Of a DNA stretch of 64,000 nt, positions 31,085 to 40,900 are shown piece after piece. The notes below the pieces were generated by a model. The model had not been told where the DNA came from. It worked only from the letters and a program-made list of their open reading frames with translations, and searched no databases. Numbering within the stretch: position 1 is the first letter of the stretch; every line of letters starts with the position of its first letter. Origin of the DNA: Sphaerolaimus hirsutus (lineage: Eukaryota > Nematoda > Chromadorea > Monhysterida > Sphaerolaimidae); contig OZ038459.1 of NCBI GenBank assembly GCA_964036195.1, positions 4,089,206 to 4,153,205 of the forward strand, given 5' to 3'. Position numbers and translations under genes: made by a program.

Positions 31085-32253
31085 CAACGATGGAAAAAAC
31101 ACAGAAATTGAACACAGAAACTCATTGAGTTTCTGTGTTTTTGTTTTACACAGAAACACGGAAACTCATAAATTTTGAAAAACTCAAAACTCAAATGAGT
31201 TTTTTTTTGGAGAACACAGAAACACAGAAACACGGAAACACAGAAAAGTTTTTTGAGTTTTTGTGTTTTTTTTTCAGCGAAATGGTTGAATGCACATTAA
31301 TTCAGTTGAACTAAACAAGATAAGATAAGCATCTATAGTATGTAAATATGTACATGATGTATTCATATTTTACAATGGTACAAAAAAGAAATTAAAGATG
31401 GCATGCACATCTCATGGTGGATTTGACAATTTAAGTTTCGACATTTAAGTATACCTTATTACCTTGAATAAACCCCCTTGAATTAACTCCCCTCAAAATG
31501 GACTGGTAAAATAATAAGCCCCGCCCCCCTCGAAATACCCCCCTCTGGGATGATGTACATCATGTATCCAATGTACATGATGTATTTATTACTGCTAATT
31601 TGCATCCCAGCTACACATAGACTGTACTAGGTTGTGTAGCTGACTACATGTTTATTTCAAATATATCCTGTTTTTTTTCGCATTTATAACCTGTTTTGGG
31701 TACGTAAATGCCTACTATTTTCTATGATCCTTACAAAACTTTCTGATGAAATAATAATGCCCATGGGAGTATTTCCAGGTAATATGATAGTTGTAGTTCA
31801 AATCAATTCCGTAGTCTTCCATACAGTGCATATCCATTGAAGAATTTTGGAGTACTGCGTGAATTGTCATTTCTGGGCATTTTGTTGCTGGTGTTGTGAT
31901 GTTGATGTCCTCATTGTGGACATTTTTAAGGACTTTTTTGACACTTGAATGAATACACAAATGTTATGTGTGGTTAAAACATGTGCAAAAACAATATTTT
32001 AAAAGAAAACCACTGTTTCCAGATCGAAATGCTGTAAATCAAAATTTTTGGGGGAAAACTCGATTTTTTTTGGAAAAAACTTGAGTTTTTTTAGAAAAAA
32101 CTCAAAAAACTCAAGTTTTTACAAAAAAACACAGAAATAAAAACAGAGTTACTCAAGTTTTTTTCAAGAAAAAAACTCAAAACACAGGTATTCATTTTTG
32201 AAAAACTCAAAACACAGAAAGTGTTGTTTTTTTTGAGAACTTACCCATCGTTG
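31085..32253. mobile_element. hAT-like element, duplication GTGTTGAC
   Basis: Ends CAACGATGG and CCATCGTTG; GTGTTGAC at 31077-31084 and 32254-32261. Subterminal arrays of CACAGAAACTCA and AAAACTCAAG. A TACCGTAT-type element is nested at 31452-31789. Confidence 0.85.
31452..31789. mobile_element. TACCGTAT-type TA-flanked element nested in a hAT element
   Basis: TACCTTATTACCTTGAATAA and TTCCAGGTAATATGATA. Confidence 0.65.
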
Positions 32254-32444
32254 GTGTTGACAGGCTGCATCTGCAATGATTTGAGTCCAAGTTTTCTGAG
32301 GAAAAAATAACTCCCCCTCGAATAACTCCCCCTTGAATAAGTCCCCCCTCCAAAACATCTACGAAAAAACAACTCCCCTGGGGGCTTATTTGAGGATTTA
32401 GGGTAAACTGCTTCTACATCAAGTTCAGCACTGATGTAAAAGTT

Positions 32445-32852
32445 TACCATATTACCTCAAAATACCCCCATGGGGGTTTATTATTTCGCCAGCAAAATTT
32501 GAGGGGGGTTTATTCGAGGGGGGTTTTACTATTTCGTCAGAAATTTTTGTAAGGATCGTAATAAAAAGTAGGCATTTGCGTACCCAAAACAGGTAATAAA
32601 TGTGTCCAAATGGGGTATAATGGGACATAAAAATGTAGATAGCTACACAAACTAGTCTATGTGTAGCTGCAATGCAAATTAGCAGTAGCATACATCATGT
32701 ACCTGCATACATGACATATTTGTTATGTACATGATGTACATCACTCCGAAGGGGGGGGGGGTATTTCGAGGGGGGTGTATTATTTCCGCAGCCCATTTTG
32801 AGTGGGGTTTGTTCGAGGGGGGGGGGGTGAATTCGAGGGGGGGGGTAATTCG
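32445..32852. mobile_element. TACCGTAT-type element, right end worn
   Basis: TACCATATTACCTCAAAATA at the left; interior GGTAATAAATGTGTCCAAAT; right end GGGGTAATTCGATG. A fragment of another copy ends at about 32404. Confidence 0.6.
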
Positions 32853-32934
32853 ATGTCGAGCTGGGTTGATTTGTTGTATTTATTTAATTGAGAGTCTGAA
32901 CTGAATCAGGTATCGACCGTTGTCGAATATCGAG

Positions 32935-33210
32935 TATACTCGGCGGACTGCAAAGTATGTGCCCAAAATTATTTATGTCTTGGTCGATAACGCGCAAGCT
33001 GGATACTTATGTATGCACTTTCACAAAAATAAAAATATTTAAAAAAATAAAAAGGCGGAGTCGCGTACAAACGAGGAATGTTTTTCCCGTCATGTTTTTT
33101 TTTTCTTTTTTAGCTGGAGTGGTTTTTATTTTATTAATGATGAGTGTTGATGACGTCATGATGGAGTGTTTCCTTCAGAAAAATGCATAGCATGGGGTCC
33201 GTCTAGTATA
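32935..33210. mobile_element. TATACTCGGCGGAC-type element
   Basis: TATACTCGGCGGACTGCAAA at the left and GGGGTCCGTCTAGTATA at the right. Shorter sister at 39955-40126. Confidence 0.6.
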
Positions 33211-33848
33211 TCGGTAATATTAGGTAAAGTCGGCGGACATTTCACCCTACAAAATCGGAGAGTTAGAATTCGCTCGCGAATAGAGCGAACACAAAACTTG
33301 GGTCCCGCCCAGACGCTCGGAATTCAAAAAGAAAAAAATATGAAAAGAGAAATGGACGCTTCGCCGTGTCCATGCGTGCACGCCGCCCGTTTCAACGTTT
33401 CGTTTCAACGTTGTCCGTTGGAAGCGGAAAAATTTGACTGTTTTAATGACCCTTTTACCGTTTTTGTTAATTTTTCATTCGTTGGCTCTGTTCCAATGGA
33501 AGAGTCCCCATATGGTAACTTGGCAGCCAGCCAAAATTGCGAAATCCGCTATAAATGTAAATCAAAAAGGCTAACACTAACTATATAACCATGTATATAA
33601 ACAAAAATAGCGATTATAAAGGTGGAAATTGGCAAAGTGGAGCACCTTTTAACGATTTTTGGCTAACTTTGACTTTTCACTCGCGTTTGTATAATATGCA
33701 ACTGGAAACTGGGATAAGAGCCAAGTTTTCATACAGGACCCGATCCATTCCAACCATAAAAATATTGCGTCACAATAATGACGACATGCACTCTCCACTG
33801 GAGAGACTGACGCAAATGTTTGTAGGGCGATACGTCTGCCGACTTTAG

Positions 33849-34390
33849 GCAATAGCATTTCGACCCGGTACTATCAGTATGCAATTTAGGCATCTACATA
33901 TTCCTAAAAGTCGATAAGACCAAAAACATCTATTTATAGTATCGTTTCTTTATTTCTTCCAATGCTGAAAATTTGTAGGATTCTAAATATTGATTATAAT
34001 GTTTCTCAATTGTTATGGAACCATTGCATCTTCTTATTTTACGATGAAATTGATGTTTTGAATTGTTTCCGCATTTAATACGCATTTTCAGCAAAAATAC
34101 TGGGGAAAAATACCGATTTTTAGTTTTTTTCTGATGTTAAAAAAAACTTCAAAAACTAAGAAAACTCAAAAACGAATTCAATTTTCGAATTTTTGTTTGC
34201 CATCACCCCACCTCATTTATACTCATGGATCCACTTTTTGTGAATCGAACTGTGTGAAAATCACTTCACTTTTCCATTGATTTAGGCATTGACCGAATGA
34301 ACAGTGATCATTTTTCTGATGTCTAGCCCTCGCAAAAATATGGTTTTCAAATATTTATGTTTGACAAAATTTCTGTAGGATTCCCGTTTT
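33849..34390. repeat. Dispersed repeat, copy 2
   Basis: Counterpart of 30272-30830. The open frame just beyond it (minus, 34282-34584) partly overlaps this repeat. Confidence 0.5.
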
Positions 34391-34885
34391 TGAGCAACGT
34401 AAAATGGTTTCACATCAAGTTCAGAACCGATTTTAGATAAATCTACACATGTTGTTTCTCCAGCTGTGAGGTGTGTAAATTCATATGGTACCTCTACAGT
34501 GTAATTTCGATTACCTAAATCTGTACTGACAAATAAAATGTGATGTCTTTGCATCCTTTCACAGGGTAAATAAATACTTATCAATATGAATTTTTCCTAC
34601 ACTTGTTTAAATTTATTATGCATAAAAGTGCAGCCATTATAAATATGATGAGTATCAATGGCAATGTCTAAAAAGATCACGCTTTTTCAATTCGCACAAT
34701 ATACTTGTCAATTACTCTATGGAAACTGCCACTGTCCATGACAAACTGAAACTGTCAACAAAAAAGGTAACAGAATTTAGCCGTACTCAAATGCATACAA
34801 AAAACCTTTTGACAACTCCACTCAAACAACAAAAAATCACAATTGACATCACATAATCTGTCACATTTTTATAAATCACAAAATC

Positions 34886-34929
34886 TCAATGGCAATGTCC
34901 CCCAGTGAATCTGGCCCCACCAGGGGGCA
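34886..34929 (-). CDS. Gene D last exon
   Basis: PPGGARFTGGHCH then TGA (34886-34888). The Cys would be the fourth of sushi module 3. The acceptor used is GGTCTGGGAG|TG; another in-frame acceptor (TTTTACAG|GG) reads a different end (LPLRFCDL). The choice is uncertain because the element end here reads CTG instead of CAG. Confidence 0.45.
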
Positions 34930-37900
34930 CTCCCAGACCCTGTAAAAGACACTGCAAATTGTAAATACCCTGTAAAATGTCATGTGTCATGTAAAAGACC
35001 CTGTAAATTGGCAAATGTTTTGCAAAAGACCCTGTAAAGTGTGATGTGTATTTAAACCTTATCTGTTCATATCCAAATCGTATGTTTTTGGATCCAAATC
35101 TTATGCCAAAAAGTATGATTCGGATACAGAAGCATAAGATTTGGATACAATAAAATATGATTTTGATACTGACGTGTAACGATGGCAAAAAAAGATTCGA
35201 AAATTCGAAAACATTTTCGAATTTTCGAATTTTTTGGGAATTTTCGAATTTTTATTCTGCCCCTAGAAAAAACACTTAAAAATCGATTTATTTTTGAAAA
35301 AATTCGAAAATTCAAAAATTCAAAAATTCAAAAATAGTTTTCGAATTTTTCAGGGAATTCAAGGCAAAAATGCACACTTAAGTTCAACATGTGACATAAA
35401 TCGGTAATTGATACGCGGCGCGTATGAAAAATGGGAACATTAAGCAGCGTTTACACTTTTTGTGTGCAGACAAAAATGTTCTGGCTTTCATGACATGAAA
35501 ATTGACTACCTATTCGTTGTGTCTGACATGTGTTTTTTGAAGGCATTCAGCCCAAGGGAAAATGGTGCCGCAAGTGCCTACACACACTAGTTTTCACCAT
35601 GACTTCAGTGAAAACAAGTGATGTAAAAGCGCCATGGCACTGGCGCCTGGCGCTAGCGCCAAAGCAAAAGGCGCCATGGTGCTTTTTGCGCTTGGCGCTA
35701 TTTTGTTGTGGTGCCATTGTCGCTTGGTGCCATGCCTATGAAAAGCGCCATTTAGCTTTTGGCGCTTGACGCTATTTTTGACAGGCGCCAGGAACAAAAT
35801 GCCTGGTGCTGGCGCTTGGTGCTAGCGCCACAGAAAAAAGCTTCTGGTGCTTGGTGCTAGGGGTCAGAAAAGCACCATAGCACTTTTCACATCACTAGTG
35901 AAACTGAATTTTTAATTTTAAATGCAAATTAATCATCACAGTGGGATGATTTAATTGAATTTTAATTTTGATTAATGAAAGTTGAAATTAAAAAATTTGA
36001 AAACTAAAGCACATATAATAGCGTACAATAGCATACTGTAACCTGAATGTCGCCATGTTTTCATTTCAGTTTTCACCCAAGTCACAGTGAAAACTAGTGT
36101 GTGTAGGGCGAATGTGCAAACACGCAATGCAGCACACTGGTCCCCATAACTCCTTCCTCCCACCATTTTTAATGCTAAGTTATGGTGAAAATAAGGTTTA
36201 AAAGTGATCAAAACATCAAAACAGTCCAAATTCTGTGTTTTAAGCTTCAGATTCCTTATTTTTCAAAAAAAATTCAAAAATTATTTGAAAAAATTCGAAA
36301 AATACCCAAAAAAATTCGAAAATTGCCAAAAAAGATTCGAAAATTCGAAATTCGAAAATTAAATTTGAAATTCGAAAATTATTTTGGAGAAAAATTCGAA
36401 AATTCGAAAATTCATTTCAGAAAAAACACTTAAGCGGCGTTTACACTGACACGTGTGACGACAAAAACTTTTTGGGCTTTCAACTTTCTTTATGTCACGA
36501 AAATTGAATAATTGTTGTGTCAGACACCTAGATCTCGATCACTCTTTCTGCCTAGGACAAACATAAATTTTTATATATGACTTGATCATACACAATAAAA
36601 CAAACAAGAAAATTTGTCGTCACAAGTTGTCGGTTCGAGTTGTTCCCGGGAGCCTCGTTAACGAGGCTCCCGGGAACAACTCGAACCGACAACCTGTGAC
36701 GACAAAAATTTATGTTTGTCCTAGGCAAAACGAGTGATCAAGATCTAGGTATCTGACACAACAAATATTCAATTTTCGTCACATAACGAAAGTTGAAAGC
36801 CCAAAAAAAATTGTCGTCACACGTGCCAGTGTAAACGCAGCTTTAAAAATTTTAATACTTTTTTTCCGACCGTTTGCCATCGTTACTGACGTGGGACTTT
36901 TACATGACAGGGACTTTTACATGACAGGGACTTTTACATGACATTTCACACTCTACAGGGTCTTTCACATCACAAATAAAATTTTACAGGGTCTTTAACA
37001 TCACACATGACATTCTACAGTGTCTTTTACACTTTACATGGTCCTTTAGAGGGTCTGGGAGTGGCACCGGGGTGGTTAGCATTTCCTCCCCAGAACCAGT
37101 TGCCATCATTCTGACACGTGGCAATCATTGAGGTGACCTGGTGCACAGTTACCTGATCCTATTTGGTATTTTTGTGAGTTTTTATCGGAGGAAGTGCCTT
37201 CACAGTTAACAGTGAGTGTTCTAAAAATATTTGGGAGATATTATATTGTTTTAACTTTAGAAATATATGATTTTATTATATTTATATTTCTCCCATGACT
37301 TATAAGAATAGTTATACACTACCATGCAGAAAAGTTGACACTTTTCACCAATAGAGGAATGGGGGTCTCTGGGTACACCGGCATAAATCTGCAGGGTAGT
37401 TAGGGTATATATCTGAAGGGTAGTGAGGGCATCAATCCGCAGGGTATTTAGGGCATAAATCTGCACTGAGTTAGGGCATACATCTGCAGTGTAGTTATGG
37501 CATATATCTGCAGGGTAGTCAGGGCATAAATCTGCAGGGTAGTTAGGGCATAAATCGGCATGTGAGTTAGGGCATATATCTACAGGGTAGTGAGGGCATC
37601 AATCCGCAGGGTATTTAGGGCATAAATCTGCACTGAGTTAGGGCATACATCTGCAGTGTAGTTAGTGCATATATCTGCATGTGAGTTAGGGCATATATCT
37701 ACAGGGTAGTTAGGGCATAAATCGGCATGTGAGTTGGGGCATATATCTACAGGGTAGTGAGGGCATCAATCCGCAGGGTATTTAGGGCATAAATCTGCAC
37801 TGAGTCAGGGCATAAATCTGCAGGGTAGTTAGGGCATAAATCGGCATGTGAGTTAGGGCATATATCTACAGGGTAGTTAGGGCATAAATCGGCATGTGAG

Positions 37901-40900
37901 TTAGGGCATATATCTACAGGGTAGTAAGGGCATAAATCTGCCTTCCTGAAAAAATTTAGGCCCTGATAGCTTTCCCATCACTACTGTTAAGGGCATTGCC
38001 ATCGCAGCATGTCAGCCCCTGACTAGAGCCGAGCCACCTCTGTAGTCTAGTGGTTAGGGCATTCGTGTTCTGTACAAGAGGTGCGGGTTCAATTCCCACC
38101 CGATGCAAGTGCCATTTTGCACTCTTTCTCTACCCACCACTCATCAATATCTCGAGTAAACTAGATGCTCTGTGACAACTGTGCACCATGTAGTTGATGG
38201 AGCCGCAGGGCATATGCATGTAGGTTCCAGAGGTGCAGTACACACGCACCTGGGCGCCATATGCGAAGCGACCGGTGGCACTCACAGACCCTGTAAAAAG
38301 CCCTGTAAAATGTCAAAAGTCATGGAAAATCAGGGCAAACCGAGTTGCCATTTTGCAGGGCATTTTCCATGACTTTTGACACTTTGCATGACATTTGACA
38401 TTTTACAGGCCTTTTTACAGGGTCTGGGAGTGGCGCCATAATTGGAGGAGTGCTGTGATTGGAATGAAGGGGTTGATTCAGATGACAATATCACAATGCC
38501 ATGTATGATGGTTGTTCATTTGTAGAGGTATTCCCGATTTAAGTGTCTGGATAGGTACCGTAAATCCTCGAATAAGTCCTCCCCCTCGAATAACTCCCCC
38601 CCTCGAATAACTCCCCCCTGTTAGCTGACTGAGGAAAAAATAACTCCCCCCCTCGATTAACTCCCCCCTACTTTATGCGTGGAAACGACGTACATGTATA
38701 AACACGTTGTAAATGTATGTGTACATTGAAAAGAATGTGTTCTTTTGCTGCTGATGTTCACTAGCGTTGATTCAATTACAATAAATATTGATTCATGCAT
38801 GAATTTAACCCCATTCATACAGTTTATTCATCACGCATTTTGCTCAAAATGGTGACGAAACAATAACTCCTCCCCTCGAATAACTCCCCCCCTCGAATAA
38901 GTCCCCCCTCAAAAAATTCTGACGAAAAAATAACTCCCCCGGGGACTTATTCGAGGATTTATGGTATATATTTTTGAAATGGACAGTTTTAGTTTCGTGG
39001 TTAGGTATAATTTTAAAGGAATATCTGTTAAGAATGCACACGCACTGTGATCAGTGGTTTCCACTTCCATTGCTTTTTATGTGAGCTCACAAATTTAATT
39101 TTTTTTTTTTTGCCATCGTTATTTTCAACTCACATAGTACGATGTTCCCAAGCTTATGCCACCACAGTCAGCGCGATTTACCGCTGGACATTTTGCTGAA
39201 AAACAATGTATTTTTCTCAAAATATGAGTTTCAGATATAAGAAATGTGAAATGTGAAATCGTTGTTTTTTATCAAAAATAATCTACCTAATGGCCCTACA
39301 CACACTAGTTTTCACCGTGACATTTGTGAAAACTGAAATGGCCACATGGCGACATCCAGCCTACTCTTATTGTATGCTTTATGCATTTTAGTTTACAAAT
39401 TTTCAAGTTTCAACTTTCATAAAATAAAATTCAAATTTTATGAAATTAAATCACTCAACGGTGTTCATTAATTTTCATTTGAAATAATCTGTTTTCACAC
39501 GAAGTGAAAACTAGTGTGTGTAGGCACAATCTGGTATTTCTTAAGATAATTCGCAGATTTCTATAAATTGTAAACTGCCCCTGGTGACTTGATGTTTTGG
39601 AAACGCAGGTTTGCCCACTGTTGCATATGTCAATGTCCCAGGTACCATCCTGGTGCCACTCCCAGACACTGTACAAAGCCCTGCAAAATTTCAAATGTCA
39701 TGCAAGGTGTCAAGTACGTTTTCCATTTTGCAGGGCATTTTGCATGACTTTTGACACTTTGCATGACATTTGACATTTTACATGGCTTTTTACAGGGTCT
39801 GGGAGTGCCCCCTGCTGACAGGTTGCATATGTGCTGCTGCTTTGTGTCCAGCTATATGCTACCCAATAATTTGTGCTACATTGCATCCGCAAACGAGAAC
39901 CGTGATCATAAAAGCCGCTGCAAAGTTTGAATATCGTCCCAAATTGGCTTTTGGTATACTCGTCGGACGGCAAAATATGCATCCAAAATTACTTATGTCT
40001 TGCTCATGCGCGATTAGGATACTTTCACAAAAAGGAAAATATTTCGAAACGAAAAAGTATTAACGATGACATCATAATGGAGTGTTTCCTTCAATCAAGA
40101 GCATAGCATGCGGTCCGCGGAGTATAGGTTACCTATGTAAAATAGCCAGCGCTAAAGAAACAGTGACAACCGTATTTCTTCGAAATACCCCCGGGGGCGA
40201 GTGTTTCATAGTGCTCCCTAGAGGGGGGGGGGGGGGGGGGGTTAAACGAGGGGGGGGTATTTCGACTGGGGGGTGATTATTTCGCTAGAAATTTTTTGAA
40301 ATCCTAGTACAAAATCGTTGTTTGTGATGTACACTGGGGTAGAAAAATGCATCAATAACTGACATGTATAGACTCTTGTAGACTAATAGTAGTATGTAGA
40401 TGGTATAAACACTGTTCTAACGTGATTCCGACATTGTTTGACCATGTGTTCTGCACTACGCAGAACACAAACTGCAGTATTTGTCATGTACGTTCTCTTT
40501 ACACTCAATCTGGGGGGGGGTATTTCGAGGGGGGTTGATTGTTTCATAGTGGTCTCTGGTCTCGAGAGGGGGGGGGGGGGTCAAACGAGGAGGGGGGTAT
40601 TTCGAGGGGGGGGGGGGTATTTCGAGGGGGGGGGTATTTCGAGGAAATACGGTAAATCATAAAAAAACATAAACATGGAACTACAATTTGCATGGTTTGA
40701 AGTGGTGTGAAATTGATAATAAAAAGACAAAACGATGAGTACCTTATCACCAATCCTGGCCCAGCATACAGGGTGTAATCATACGCTGCTGAACACACTG
40801 GGGCGCTGCACACTGTGAGCAGCCAAAAGAATTTTTTTCAATTTCAAAATATCTAAATGTTGATTACCATATTTCTTCTAATAGAATGGCATGGGCCAGG

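Larger units (their letters stand above)
34930..37067 (-). mobile_element. Introner-family MITE spanning the last intron of gene D, interrupted by a hAT element
   Basis: Begins GTGCCACTCCCAGACCC at the exon 11 donor and ends GGTCTGGGAGTGCCCCC about 10 bases inside exon 12. Without the hAT insertion at 35177-36885 and its duplication it would be about 420 bp, similar to the 386-bp copy. Internal tandem units contain GTAAAAGACCCTGTAAA and its complement. Confidence 0.65.

Noticed and set aside
33166..33588. 140-codon open frame on the plus strand
   Set aside because: It begins inside a TATACTCGGCGGAC transposon and shows no domain, splice sites or composition typical of the exons in this window.
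34282..34584. 100-codon minus-strand frame with plausible composition
   Set aside because: Partly overlaps a dispersed repeat shared with 30272-30830 and has no matching splice sites to gene D; it may be a remnant of element coding sequence.
37372..37945. CRISPR array or interstitial telomere
   Set aside because: The units are contiguous 24-mers without unique spacers, in an animal intron; TTAGGG occurs only as part of the unit.
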